DNA of 64,000 bases from Cyanobacteria bacterium SZAS-4 (GCA_018266255.1 JAFEAT010000020.1:62001-126000); one strand, 5' to 3'; shown: positions 18,742-28,190, counted from the first letter of the stretch. Program-made: numbers and translations. Notes: a model not told the origin generated them from the sequence alone.

Positions 18742-19305
18742 ATGTCCGCAGTCAGAAAGCCCTCTTTATCAGACCCTTTGAGTCTGGATGGATTAGAGCC
18801 GCTGTTGGATCAGATATTCGCCCCGGCGGTGCTGAACGAATTCGCACCCGACGTTAGCACCTTCGAGCGCACCAATAATTTGCAGTTCCACACGGATTCG
18901 TCGCAATCCAACACGATTGAGTCGCAGCCTCAAGCGATCGACTTAAAGTCCCATGCTTCACAATCGAACGTGGCCCATGTCGATTTTTACGCGGCTGAAG
19001 CCGTCGGAACAGACAGCGCGCGCAATCAACTTCTGACTAAGCAATTGACCGAGTTGAAAGAGGAGTTGAAATCCTTCCAGTTCGACTATCGTCATCTGCA
19101 ACTGGAACTCGCAACGAAAGAAGATCAACTGCACTACATGCCCGAACTTTTTAGCAAAGTTCTTTCAATGTCAGCCCTGCAATCTGAAAACGCCGAGTTG
19201 AAGATTGAAAATGCCGCCCTTTTGAACACCATCGAGCGTCTCAGACCAAAGACCTATGAACCTTCCATGGGGCGGCGAATTCTTAACCGTTTCTTCGGCG
19301 CCTGA
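18742..19305 (+). CDS. Hypothetical protein with coiled-coil C-terminal half
   Basis: 187 residues, not recognised. The first 95 residues are Ser/Asn/Gln-rich and probably disordered. Residues 95-165 form a predicted coiled coil with heptad leucines (QLTELKEELKSFQFDYRHLQ and ENAELKIENAALLNTIERLR), ending in a short basic tail (MGRRILNRFFGA) that could be amphipathic. There is no signal peptide or membrane helix. It lies between the M16 peptidase and an exported repeat protein on the same strand. Confidence 0.68.
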   Translation: MSAVRKPSLSDPLSLDGLEPLLDQIFAPAVLNEFAPDVSTFERTNNLQFHTDSSQSNTIESQPQAIDLKSHASQSNVAHVDFYAAEAVGTDSARNQLLTKQLTELKEELKSFQFDYRHLQLELATKEDQLHYMPELFSKVLSMSALQSENAELKIENAALLNTIERLRPKTYEPSMGRRILNRFFGA

Positions 19306-19405
19306 TTGCGTTTCAGCCATCGCCTGTTGTCAATGAGAGCATTCCAATATAGGCTCGCGGATGCCATAGTACAATGCTCAGCCGCACACCTCGAATGGGC
19401 TGTAT

Positions 19406-20902
19406 ATGCGCGCTGCGCTGCTTTCTGGTCTAATTTCTATATCGATGCTGGTCTGCCAGGCTGCGCAGGCAAAGTCTCAGCTGGATTCAGCGACGCTTAA
19501 ACAGCTGACCATGCTTGAGCAGAAGTTTTTCGGTCATACTTACGACAACGAGACTGACGACGACCGCGCTCAGCGCATTGAGAAGTTGATTCTCGGTTCG
19601 GCCAGCGAAGGTGCCGCAGCAGCTCGCATCAAAAAGCTTGCTTCAATCACTTACCTGGATACTCGTCCTGACCCAGTCGACATCCCTGTCGCACCAGCTG
19701 CACCCGTAAAAGCTGCTGCTCCCTCAGTTGCGACCCCTGCTCCGGTGCCGATCGCCAGACCGTCCGCACCTGCTCCTGTGCCAGTGGCTAAGAAGGAAGC
19801 ACCTCGGGCAACTGCTCCTGAGCAAATTGCTGACGACTCTTATGAAGTATCTGCGGGCAAACCTGGTGCAGACACTTATCCACACGTAACGTCGTTAGAA
19901 AAAGAGATTCTGGGTGCGAGTTATGTTGGACAGCCGCTGTCTGCTCGGATAGTGCGAATGGAGACAAAAGCTTTTGGTGCACCGTCAAAAAGCGATGACC
20001 TAGGTGAGCGCACAGATAATCTGGAACAGTTCGCAGAACAGAAACTGCACAAGAAGCCATTTCTTGCTGATGAAGTTGCAGATTCGACTATCGATCAAAC
20101 TCCATCACCAGAACGCTCTCAGGGCGATGGTTCGACGCAGCTGCAGAGCGCTTATCCTCACATAACTGATTTAGAAAATTCGATTTTGGGACAAGCGTCG
20201 CCGTCTCTTCCTCTGGAAAAACGACTGAGCGCAATGGAAGTGAAAGCATTTGGCAGCGTTTCCAAGTCTGACGATTTGAGTAGTCGCACCGACGCGTTGG
20301 AAAAATACGCCGAGAAGACCCTGCACAAAAAACCTTATGGTGCGGATCTTGATTATGAAACTGCTGAATCTGCTGGCACCGGAAAGGCACCAGCCGGCAA
20401 AGGAAAGAATTTGCTATCGATGGTTGGCAATTCGTTGCTAGGCATGTCTGGTATGAACGCTATGAACGGCTTTACGGGCGGTATGGGACCCGGTGGCTTT
20501 GGAATTCCTGGTGTAGGAATGTTGGGACCTGGTGGTAGCGGCTTTAGTGGTATGCGCGTGCGCAGACGACAAGCTCCTCAAGATGAACCATCTGCTGCAG
20601 AAGAGCCGTCAGGACCGATCGAAGATCCTTTGGTGCGTGCGAAAGACCCGCCACCAGCCAGTGCAAGATTAGCCACCAGAGTTGGTTGGTGCGAAATGCA
20701 TGTGTTTGGAAAGACGTCTGTCAACTTGCATCTTGCCGAACGACTAACGCAATTGAATCGCGAATTGAATTTTGAACCAGGCAAAGGTCCAATGGAATTG
20801 ATGGATCACATCGATGGATTGGTAAAGTCAGCGCAAGCCTATAAGGCACCTGCGGCGACCGGACCAGCGATCGGTGCAACTCCAAACGCTGGTACTCACT
20901 AG
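19406..20902 (+). CDS. Exported protein with four diverged LExxxxG-AFG repeats
   Basis: 498 residues. Signal peptide about 1-23 (LISISMLVCQAAQAKS). A roughly 60-residue unit recurs: a helix with LEKEILG or LENSILG, then L..RI..ME.KAFG, then KSDDL..RTD.LE.. and HKKP. Clear copies are near residues 155-215 and 245-310, with weaker copies at about 28-75 and 415-470. Between them are Pro/Ala-rich linkers and a Gly/Met-rich stretch (about 340-380). I do not know this family by name; it looks like a periodic helical envelope protein. Three ACTAGT hexamers follow the gene. Confidence 0.75.
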   Translation: MRAALLSGLISISMLVCQAAQAKSQLDSATLKQLTMLEQKFFGHTYDNETDDDRAQRIEKLILGSASEGAAAARIKKLASITYLDTRPDPVDIPVAPAAPVKAAAPSVATPAPVPIARPSAPAPVPVAKKEAPRATAPEQIADDSYEVSAGKPGADTYPHVTSLEKEILGASYVGQPLSARIVRMETKAFGAPSKSDDLGERTDNLEQFAEQKLHKKPFLADEVADSTIDQTPSPERSQGDGSTQLQSAYPHITDLENSILGQASPSLPLEKRLSAMEVKAFGSVSKSDDLSSRTDALEKYAEKTLHKKPYGADLDYETAESAGTGKAPAGKGKNLLSMVGNSLLGMSGMNAMNGFTGGMGPGGFGIPGVGMLGPGGSGFSGMRVRRRQAPQDEPSAAEEPSGPIEDPLVRAKDPPPASARLATRVGWCEMHVFGKTSVNLHLAERLTQLNRELNFEPGKGPMELMDHIDGLVKSAQAYKAPAATGPAIGATPNAGTH

Positions 20903-20937
20903 TTCGTCCATATTGTTGGTAGGCACTAGTTAAATCA

Positions 20938-22860
20938 CTAGTTGAATCTATTCTCGTCTCGACTCTTCAAATAGTCTCTCACTGCAGCAGCTTCGTCATC
21001 GTATGCGCCAGTGAATGAAGCGGTAAGTTCCTGCTCCGCTGCATCTGCGTAGAAATTATTTTCGCCGAGATGCTTTGGAAATCCGTCGTTGATCAAACTA
21101 GTCAGTCTTGATTTTGCTGCGTCAATTTCAGCTAATGTCAATCCGTCTGCGAGCAGCTGATTCCGTCCTTCTTCAGAAGAAAAGACTTTCAGCGTCGCTT
21201 CTGCTTCAGACTGCAATTTTGGCGACACATCCGAAAGTTTTTTCCCTTCCAGTGCTTTTGCTACTTCCAGGCTCAATCCAAATTGTGATCCGAATCCCCA
21301 GCTTGGCTTCTCCAACAACGTGAAGTCATTTTTGTTGTCTACCGCGACCAATTTCGATTGTCCCGACGGTTCGAGTTTTTCTCCCGCCTTACCTTCTTTG
21401 ATTGTTTGCTGAGAGAATTCGACTAGATCGACATTGCCTTTGAACATATTGTCGAAGGCTGCTCTTCCCATGAGTTCTCGCACTTCAGTGTTTTCGTCGA
21501 TCAACTTAGTGATGCTTCCAGATGGCATTTCGCCCTTACCGGAATGCTTTTGTTGCGCCCATTCCCGCAGCTGTGAGCCGAGTTGTTTGCCACCATTCTC
21601 CTGAATCAGGGCGGGACCTTCTCCGCCCGGCATGGTTACATTTTCTCTTCGCACCAGGGGTAGTGCAGGCGAATCCACTCCATTTTGGTTTTTGACTGTT
21701 TCGTTGACTTTGTTGGAAACTTCCGCGCGATAGACACGCATCTTTGTGTTCAAATCTTCTGTAAATGGTCTGACAACAACATCTGTTGTGGTGCCATCTC
21801 CGTTCTCGACTTGCCCAAAAAAAAGGTCTTTGGACTGCTCGAAATCTTTCGGAAGGTTCAACCGCTCCGCTCTCTGCAATGGAGTTTCGAGGTTAGACAG
21901 TGCGCCTGATTTAAGTCGCTCAGTAGGTTCGATCGGTGCGGGCTGTTTAAGTGGTTCCGATTTTTCAGCTGTTGCAGAGTCGTTAGACGATTTCGATTCT
22001 TTGTTTGGTTCCGTGACTACGCGTTCTGCCGACGCTTTTCCTCCGATAACATGGGCGCCTCCAAGTGCTGCACCAACAATTCCCATCTGGTAGATGTTGT
22101 CTCCGATCTCACTTGCCGTTGGCAGAAGTTTTCCAGATTTGAGCGCGTTCGCTTCGGATTGCACTATGCCCGCGGGAATCGCAGACAGTGCGCCTGAAGC
22201 GACCGGATTCGCAAGAGCGTTTTTCACCAGATCCGACTTGATTACGGTGCGCTCAGCCAGATTGCTTAAACCGAATGCTGTCGCTGACAGCGTTGCCATC
22301 ACGGTTCCGCCTGTGAGTGCGTGCGTTAATCTGTCGATTACAAAGCTCGATGAAGTGTTGTCGCTTGGACGAAATACTGCGTCGTAAGTAAACCCGGTGC
22401 CAAAAGCTAATCTCGCGTGTTTGAACGCCATTGAGCCAAAGACTTTGGATTCTGTTGAAGACAGTGCCATGCGCGTTGCAAAAGACTCTTCCGAAAAAAC
22501 TTTTGCAGATCCTGCGCTGATGCCTTTGTGCAATAGCATGTACGGCACGACCATGCCGAGGGCACTGCCCAGCATTTGTGCGTGTCGGTCGATTGCTCCG
22601 GTTGCCTTTTCTGGAGGCGCTAAACCAATCGCTGCGAGTCCAGTTTGTAGTGACTCGAAGTTATGAGCACCAACAGCTTTGTCTGAGAGTTGCACCACTC
22701 CCAATACAGGCTCTGCGACTGCGGTGTAAGTGGCAGTTTGTACGAGGTCTTTGGCTGCGTGCCAGATCTCAGAACAGATACTAGTGTCAGTTTTGTTTTG
22801 AGAATCGGCTGAGGTGGTTTCAGGAACAGGTTGGAAGTCTGATTTGTATAGTGATGGCAT
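20938..22860 (-). CDS. Large hypothetical protein with weak PI3/4-kinase- or HipA-like motif
   Basis: 640 residues, not confidently recognised. The N-terminal 270 residues are Ala/Gly-rich with several hydrophobic stretches (MLGSALGMVVPYMLL; VASGALSAIPAGIV), like the start of the PHP-domain protein at 3497-5743. A Ser/Lys/Glu linker follows (about 275-330). The C-terminal 300 residues contain GPALIQENGGKQL, GRAAFDNMFKGNVDL and LVAVDNKNDF, a spacing that recalls the catalytic and metal-binding segments of PI3/4-kinase- and HipA-like folds (D....GN.D then xxxD). Key positions are only partly conserved, so kinase activity is doubtful. It follows the Rieske/exported-protein genes on the same strand after 78 bases. 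Confidence 0.7.
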   Translation of the reverse strand: MPSLYKSDFQPVPETTSADSQNKTDTSICSEIWHAAKDLVQTATYTAVAEPVLGVVQLSDKAVGAHNFESLQTGLAAIGLAPPEKATGAIDRHAQMLGSALGMVVPYMLLHKGISAGSAKVFSEESFATRMALSSTESKVFGSMAFKHARLAFGTGFTYDAVFRPSDNTSSSFVIDRLTHALTGGTVMATLSATAFGLSNLAERTVIKSDLVKNALANPVASGALSAIPAGIVQSEANALKSGKLLPTASEIGDNIYQMGIVGAALGGAHVIGGKASAERVVTEPNKESKSSNDSATAEKSEPLKQPAPIEPTERLKSGALSNLETPLQRAERLNLPKDFEQSKDLFFGQVENGDGTTTDVVVRPFTEDLNTKMRVYRAEVSNKVNETVKNQNGVDSPALPLVRRENVTMPGGEGPALIQENGGKQLGSQLREWAQQKHSGKGEMPSGSITKLIDENTEVRELMGRAAFDNMFKGNVDLVEFSQQTIKEGKAGEKLEPSGQSKLVAVDNKNDFTLLEKPSWGFGSQFGLSLEVAKALEGKKLSDVSPKLQSEAEATLKVFSSEEGRNQLLADGLTLAEIDAAKSRLTSLINDGFPKHLGENNFYADAAEQELTASFTGAYDDEAAAVRDYLKSRDENRFN

Positions 22861-22938
22861 TTTCTAGAATCGAAAGCGGTGACGATGCTGACTCTAGTTG
22901 GTAGTTGTTATGGAGTTGTGAACTGGAGGTCTCAGTGT

Positions 22939-23631
22939 TTAATCTGCTACTTGCACGTCCGCGGTGTTCGAGTGGGCGGAGCCCTGCCACAGCGGCATTG
23001 GCGGATGGATGCTTCCCGTTGACCAGTCGCCGCTATTTGAATAGGTCGCTGTGACTTGGTAATGTCCGACTTTGCCCAGGTCAAAAACTTGCCCGCACCC
23101 GAAATACTTTTCTGGCAAGTTCTTTGCCTTGGTTGCGCCGGCGCTGAACCCGGTGAATCCTGTCGTTCCATGATTTTGAAACGCTAAATGCAAGTCGTCT
23201 GTGATGTAAGCACTGAACTTGCGAGTGAAGCTTTCATTTGCTGTGAGAAACTTTCTGACTCCTGGTCTTAGTCCTGGCTTAAGAGTGTGTCCCGCACTGC
23301 ATTCAATGCGAGAACATTGAGAGTGATCTGAGACACGCATCACTTTCATATCAGATCCGTAGCCACATTGATCGTCGATGAGCTGCACCGTATTTTTGCT
23401 TATGTTCTTGATCGTCTCTGTAAAAACGACTTCGTCACCCTTATGGTAAATCGTTTTGTTGGTTGAGAGGGAGATGCTCAAGTCGGGTTTTTCTGACGCC
23501 GAAACAGAGGATAAGTTCAAGCAAACGATTGCCAACAGGCAGCTAAACTTGGACTGACCGGATACAGTACGCAGCAGTTTAGTCGTCGCCGTCACCAAAA
23601 TCTTCGTCGTCCCTGCTTTCTTCTTCTTCAT
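22939..23631 (-). CDS. Exported hypothetical protein, start overlaps Rieske gene
   Basis: The longest frame runs to 23751 deep inside the Rieske gene, which is not credible. ATG at 23631 (MKKKKAGTTK, 230 residues) or GTG at 23595 (218 residues) both precede a hydrophobic signal core (CLLAIVCLNLSSVSAS). I list the ATG, with the start unsure. The mature part begins with a beta sandwich typical of protein-interaction or BsuPI-like domains (TIYHKGDEVVFTETIKNISK), contains four cysteines that could form disulfides, and is free of membrane segments. It overlaps the acidic tail of the Rieske protein by up to 53 bases, which implies translational coupling. The function is unknown. Confidence 0.65.
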   Translation of the reverse strand: MKKKKAGTTKILVTATTKLLRTVSGQSKFSCLLAIVCLNLSSVSASEKPDLSISLSTNKTIYHKGDEVVFTETIKNISKNTVQLIDDQCGYGSDMKVMRVSDHSQCSRIECSAGHTLKPGLRPGVRKFLTANESFTRKFSAYITDDLHLAFQNHGTTGFTGFSAGATKAKNLPEKYFGCGQVFDLGKVGHYQVTATYSNSGDWSTGSIHPPMPLWQGSAHSNTADVQVAD

Positions 23632-23980
23632 CGTAATCATATTCGTCTTCATCGTCTCTAGACTGTGCTGTTTCTTCGAAACCCAGCTCGATGTCATCGC
23701 CGGTGATGCGCACTGGATATGATGCCACGCCGCCGCCGCACGGTCCGCCAACTCCGTTTCCGGTGGTCAGGTCGAACGATGCTCCGTGCCAGGGGCAGGT
23801 GACATCTGTTCCGCTAATATAGCCACCAGCGAGCGGTGCACCTTTGTGAGGGCAAAAGTCGTCCAGGGCGTAGAAATTTCCTTCAACGTTGAAAACGGCG
23901 ATGGATTTTCGCCCCACTCGCACACATATTCCTTTGCCCAGAGCTATTTCATCAATTTTTGCGACAGGTATAAATGCCAT
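23579..23980 (-). CDS. Rieske [2Fe-2S] ferredoxin-like protein with acidic tail
   Basis: 133 residues from ATG at 23980, preceded by GGTGAGG. The Rieske cluster motifs are CPHKGAPL (CxH) and CPWHGASF (CxxH), which bind a [2Fe-2S] cluster through two Cys and two His. The fold matches the small soluble electron carriers of dioxygenases or NirD-like subunits. The last 27 residues are almost all Asp/Glu/Tyr (DDEDEYDYDEEEE), an unusual acidic tail. No oxygenase or nitrite reductase subunit is adjacent. It starts 20 bases after the hybrid histidine kinase, so the two are probably co-transcribed. Confidence 0.9.
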   Translation of the reverse strand: MAFIPVAKIDEIALGKGICVRVGRKSIAVFNVEGNFYALDDFCPHKGAPLAGGYISGTDVTCPWHGASFDLTTGNGVGGPCGGGVASYPVRITGDDIELGFEETAQSRDDEDEYDYDEEEESRDDEDFGDGDD

Positions 23981-24000
23981 GCAGTCCTCACCTGATTAAC

Positions 24001-26169
24001 CTAAACTTGAGCTTCTACTGGTTCCTGTTGACTTGAGTAATCGCTGATTACTTCTAGCGCCTGACGAAATGTCTCGAAGAGGATCTTACATTGAGTCCAG
24101 TTTTTTTCCAGACAAACTCTTTGCAGGCACTCACCCAGCGTGGTGAGTTCTTCTGCACCAACTGAGTTTGATGCACCAGTTATCTCATAAGCAACAGAAC
24201 GAATTTTGATCGGATCGTGGTCTTGAATTGCGATATTGAGATTTTTTAGCAATCGTTCTGCACTCGTCATGAACATATCGATCATACGCCGCGTGTCATT
24301 GTCTTCTGGGCACAGTTCTCGCAATTTTTCGAGATCTAGTGGCGGCTCTGAGGCCGGGTCCCATTGGCGCCTCGGAATAACTTCATCTTTCGGTGCTGGG
24401 CGTGGTTTGGCTATTTCGAGTTGCAACCACTTTTCTAAGATTGCGCTGAGCACAGTTGGATTCACTGGTTTACTGATGTAGTCGTCCATTCCTTCGGCAA
24501 TGCATTTTTCGCGATCGCCTTCCATCGCATGAGCAGTCATGGCAACAATTGGAACGCGACGCCCTGTGCGAGTCTCACTTTTTCGAATCTCTCTAGTCGC
24601 CTCGAAGCCATCCATAACCGGCATCTGGCAATCCATCAAAATCAAATCGTATTTGTTTTTGTTTGCTGCTGCCACAGCCTCTTCGCCATTCGAGGCAACA
24701 TCTGCAGTAAAACCGATCTGTTGAAGTTGCAAGACTGCAACGCGCTGGTTGACTTGATTGTCTTCCGCAATCAAGATGTGTCGTCCTGAATCAACTCTCT
24801 CTGGCGCAGCACTAGGAGCGGTATCATTCTTTTTCTGTTCGGTTTGCGAACTGGCTGACATCTTCAAGATGCAATCGAGAAGCATCGACTGGCGCACCGG
24901 TGCCGTCAAATAGCCAGAGAAGTTATGGAAACTCTTTGGTGCCGCTGATGGACCGGTGGAGTTGAACAGAATGATTTTGGTGTCGCCTGCGTACTTTTCA
25001 GCCGTAAATTGACTGGCAAATTCTTCCGCTTTGATATCTGGCAAACTACTTTCGACGACAATGATATTGTATGGCTGATTTTTCGCATGAGCTGATTTGA
25101 GTAAAGCGTGCGCTACGCCACTGCTCTCTGCGGTATCACATTTGATGCCCCAATTTTTTGCATAAGCATTTATTACTTTTGTCGAACTGCCTGGACCATC
25201 CACAAACAGTATGTGTATGTCAGCAATTCCTTCTGGAATTTCAAATGAAGTAGACTCGTTACTTTTTTCCAGAGGGAAAGTAAACCAGACGGTTGTTCCG
25301 CTACCTTCCTTGCTTTCCAGACCAATCGTGCCGCCCATCAGCTCCACTAATTTATTGCAGATCGACAATCCCAGTCCTGTGCCACCATATTTGCGGCTGA
25401 CCGAATTGTCTGCTTGGGTGAACGGGCTGAATATCTGTTTCTGCACTTCCTGTGACATTCCGATTCCGGAATCTTTTATGAGAATCTTGACGAATTCAGT
25501 GCCATCTTTGGACTCTGGCATCGCGTGAACGAAGATTTCTCCGCTCTCGGTGAATTTAATCGCGTTGCTGATCAAGTTCAAAATGATTTGCCGAAGACGT
25601 GTTGGATCGCCTCGCAGAGAACGTTCGAGCTGCGGCTGAATGAATGTCATTAAAGACAAACTTTTTTGATGTGCTTTCTCTGCTAGAAGTTCTGCGGCGC
25701 CTTCAACTACCTGCACTAAATCTAAATCGCATAACTCGAGCTGCACTTTGCCAGCTTCGACTTTGGAAAAATCGAGAATGTCGTTGACGATGTCCAACAG
25801 CGCCGATGCCGAATCGCGAATCATGTTTGCGTACTCTTGTTGCTCGCGAGTCAAATGCGTTTTCATCATCAAGTCGCTCACTCCAATCAGCGCGTTCATT
25901 GGAGTGCGAATTTCGTGACTCATATTCGCCAAAAATTGTGACTTGAACTTGGATGCTTCGACTGCCTGATCTCGGGCTTTGACCAGCCTCTGACTGGAAG
26001 CCTTCAACTCGGCGGTGAGCACATGCAGTTGGGTGACCTGATTTTCAACACGCTTGTGTGTGGCGATAATTCGCTCTTGCTCGAGCAATCGCGCTTCCAA
26101 CTCGGCAACGCGCTGCTTGAGCTGGTCTGTCTCGTTTGCGGTTTTAGGGTCTTCGTGATCCATAGCCAT
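24001..26169 (-). CDS. Soluble hybrid histidine kinase with pseudo-receiver, receiver and His-less Hpt domain
   Basis: 722 residues without a membrane segment or recognisable sensor domain. Order: coiled coil (about 12-70), HisKA with SHEIRTP (H85), HATPase (about 190-305, DSGIGM and GGTGLGLSI), a receiver-like domain (about 315-430) that has Glu at the phospho-acceptor (VVESSLPDI) and lacks the conserved Lys (LTAPVR), an intact receiver (about 470-590: IAEDN, LMDCQMPVMDG, MTAHA, SKPV), and a C-terminal Hpt-like bundle (about 620-715). In that bundle the phosphorylated His is Tyr (AYEITGASNSVGA), so it should not relay phosphate. Input may come through the coiled coil or a partner. The Rieske gene follows after 20 bases. 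Confidence 0.92.
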   Translation of the reverse strand: MAMDHEDPKTANETDQLKQRVAELEARLLEQERIIATHKRVENQVTQLHVLTAELKASSQRLVKARDQAVEASKFKSQFLANMSHEIRTPMNALIGVSDLMMKTHLTREQQEYANMIRDSASALLDIVNDILDFSKVEAGKVQLELCDLDLVQVVEGAAELLAEKAHQKSLSLMTFIQPQLERSLRGDPTRLRQIILNLISNAIKFTESGEIFVHAMPESKDGTEFVKILIKDSGIGMSQEVQKQIFSPFTQADNSVSRKYGGTGLGLSICNKLVELMGGTIGLESKEGSGTTVWFTFPLEKSNESTSFEIPEGIADIHILFVDGPGSSTKVINAYAKNWGIKCDTAESSGVAHALLKSAHAKNQPYNIIVVESSLPDIKAEEFASQFTAEKYAGDTKIILFNSTGPSAAPKSFHNFSGYLTAPVRQSMLLDCILKMSASSQTEQKKNDTAPSAAPERVDSGRHILIAEDNQVNQRVAVLQLQQIGFTADVASNGEEAVAAANKNKYDLILMDCQMPVMDGFEATREIRKSETRTGRRVPIVAMTAHAMEGDREKCIAEGMDDYISKPVNPTVLSAILEKWLQLEIAKPRPAPKDEVIPRRQWDPASEPPLDLEKLRELCPEDNDTRRMIDMFMTSAERLLKNLNIAIQDHDPIKIRSVAYEITGASNSVGAEELTTLGECLQRVCLEKNWTQCKILFETFRQALEVISDYSSQQEPVEAQV

Positions 26170-26455
26170 TTGCCAGGGTCTATGCCAGCCGAAAGCGAAT
26201 GCTTCCAGGCATAGGGTGTCGCCGAATTGTCTAGTAAGTATTTACCCTATGCTGATAAGTTGCCCAATTTTGGCCCTTTCAGTAACCCCTCGGGAGATTA
26301 AGTCTTCCCCTTAGGGCTTAATAGGGTTGGCTTTCAAGGTCTTTTGCCCCCGCGACATCAATTGTTCTTTTCTGGAACCAAATGGCTTCAATTCTCGACA
26401 TAGCAGGAGCCAGGTTGCAGGCTCGCCAGGCGACAGAACCACTGGAGATTCCGAC

Positions 26456-26689
26456 ATGAAGAAACTAGCAATCGCTCTAATTTTTCTCGCAGCAGTGCCT
26501 GCGGTTGCCACTACCACCGCCAGTTTGATCGATGAGATCAAAGGTCAGAATGAGGTCGTTGTCGGAACCATGCAGTCATCGGACGACGACAGGCAGATAA
26601 GCTCGAAGTCGAGTCGCCCACAACTGAAACGTCCCGCTGTCGCTGCGGTTGAACAGCCTCTCGATAAACTGAGCGCTAACTTGTACTAA
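26456..26689 (+). CDS. Small exported hypothetical protein
   Basis: 77 residues. I chose ATG at 26456, with GGAG about 8 bases upstream, over the longer frame from 26327. Residues 1-20 are a signal peptide (MKKLAIALIFLAAVPAVAT). The mature part is short, polar and basic near its end (SKSSRPQLKRPAV) with no cysteines. No homologue is recognised. The 286-base region upstream, shared with the divergent histidine kinase, contains an imperfect inverted repeat near 26300-26323 of unknown role. Confidence 0.62.
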   Translation: MKKLAIALIFLAAVPAVATTTASLIDEIKGQNEVVVGTMQSSDDDRQISSKSSRPQLKRPAVAAVEQPLDKLSANLY

Positions 26690-26753
26690 ACGACCATCAA
26701 ACACGACCGCGTGGGATGAGACCGCATCGGATATACCGATCCTCACAGGCTTA

Positions 26754-28190
26754 TCACTGTGGTGCGGGATTGACCGCTCCTTGAGCCGGATACGTCTCAT
26801 AGAGTCTTACTAAAGTCGCCTTATCCCGCTTGGATAGGACCGGCCAGACCGTCGGCGAAACGGAGTAGAACATGATGTCGTGATTGTTGCTTGAGTGCCC
26901 ACGCAATCCCAGTGCGTGACCCAGCTCGTGCAGGCAAGTCTTCTTCATATCTTCGTCACCGAGAGGTTTTTCGGTCTCTCGATCGATAGTGCAGATTCTC
27001 AGTTTTGCGTTCGCGATGAAATCATCTCCTTCTCGCGAGTGTCTGCGAGTGAATGACTGCATGAAGCACACACCCTGTTCTACGTCTGAACCGGTTTGTC
27101 TTACCTCGTAAGGATTGTTGGTCCAGTCGCAGGTTATATCCGCGCCTTGAGGTGTTGTCACCAGCATAAAGGTCAGTCTGTTTTGCGACGCCAGAGACCA
27201 TGAACTCAGCGCTTCCAGAAATCCATTGCGATAAGCTTCTTTGAAGTTTGGGACGGAGGCACCGCTATCCACGAATACTTTGAGCGGAAGTTTTTCCAGA
27301 GGCCAGCGGTAGTACTTTCCAGCCTCTCGAATCGACTCCATATAGTCCACAGTGTGCGGATCGGCGTTGAGCTGACTACCTTTTTCGCGCAACTTGTTGA
27401 TCATGTTTTCGACAGTCGGCCTGTCTGTGGCGGTTGGGTCGGCAACCAAATATTTCTGAAACCAAACGACGGCGTCATCTGTGCGTCCCATGGTTTGATA
27501 GCAACCGGCGATGTTGAAGATAGCAGGCGTGTAGTCTGGTTTAAGTCTCAACGCCGTCTGGTATTCGCTGATGGCGCGCTGTGTGTCACCGAGTTCATCA
27601 CAGGCACGTGCAAGCTTGAAGTGCACAGTGTGCGAGGTTGGATTGATCTGGCACGCCTGCTCCATCAATTTCTTGGCGTCGAAAAAGCGCTTTGCTTTGG
27701 CTGCCTTGGTTGCCTGGGCGGTCAGCATTTGCGATTTCACATCGGCAGTATTTGATGCGCCTGGACTTTCGCGCAAATATCGGTCGAACCATGGCATGGA
27801 AAGTTCGTATTGACCGGCATTGACATACGCATAAGCAGTGTTGAGAACCGCCGCAGGAAATTTCGGTTGCAACCTCAGCGCCTCGCTATATTCGGCGATC
27901 GCGGCGGGATAATTTTTGGCATCGGAATAGCCGTTGCCAATTTGAAAGCGAATCGTTGCTGATTGCGGATACTGAAGGCTAGCGCGCTGCAAGTAAGCGA
28001 CCGCCTCCATCGAACGACCGCTTCTCAGCATCTGCACGGAAGTGTCGAGGATCTGGTCGAGCTGACCAGGCTGGCCCTGCTGCTGACCTTGCGCGCTCGC
28101 GTGTGGACCGTCCATGAGGACAGCCGCCGCCGAAGTCACCGACAGAGAAATATGTAAGGACAAAAAAGAATGGTAGTAAAGCCGGCGCAT
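26754..28190 (-). CDS. Exported TPR protein with matrixin-like zinc metalloprotease domain (second copy)
   Basis: I chose ATG at 28190 (MRRLYYHSF) over TTG at 28214, giving 478 residues with a signal-like hydrophobic start. TPR repeats cover about 40-270 (AIRFQ... style units such as PAAIAEYSEALRLQPKFPAA). The protease domain follows at about 290-470 with LHELGHALGLRGH (HExxHxxGxxH) and DIMFYS as the Met-turn candidate. Unlike the copy at 552-2147 there is no C-terminal TPR block: the protein ends just after the protease. It is probably a secreted or periplasmic endopeptidase whose TPR array selects substrates or partners. Confidence 0.85.
   Translation of the reverse strand: MRRLYYHSFLSLHISLSVTSAAAVLMDGPHASAQGQQQGQPGQLDQILDTSVQMLRSGRSMEAVAYLQRASLQYPQSATIRFQIGNGYSDAKNYPAAIAEYSEALRLQPKFPAAVLNTAYAYVNAGQYELSMPWFDRYLRESPGASNTADVKSQMLTAQATKAAKAKRFFDAKKLMEQACQINPTSHTVHFKLARACDELGDTQRAISEYQTALRLKPDYTPAIFNIAGCYQTMGRTDDAVVWFQKYLVADPTATDRPTVENMINKLREKGSQLNADPHTVDYMESIREAGKYYRWPLEKLPLKVFVDSGASVPNFKEAYRNGFLEALSSWSLASQNRLTFMLVTTPQGADITCDWTNNPYEVRQTGSDVEQGVCFMQSFTRRHSREGDDFIANAKLRICTIDRETEKPLGDEDMKKTCLHELGHALGLRGHSSNNHDIMFYSVSPTVWPVLSKRDKATLVRLYETYPAQGAVNPAPQ

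Noticed and set aside
26300..26323. Imperfect inverted repeat TTAAGTC / GGCTTAA
   Set aside because: It includes one wobble pair and no T-run, and lies between divergent genes; no role can be assigned.
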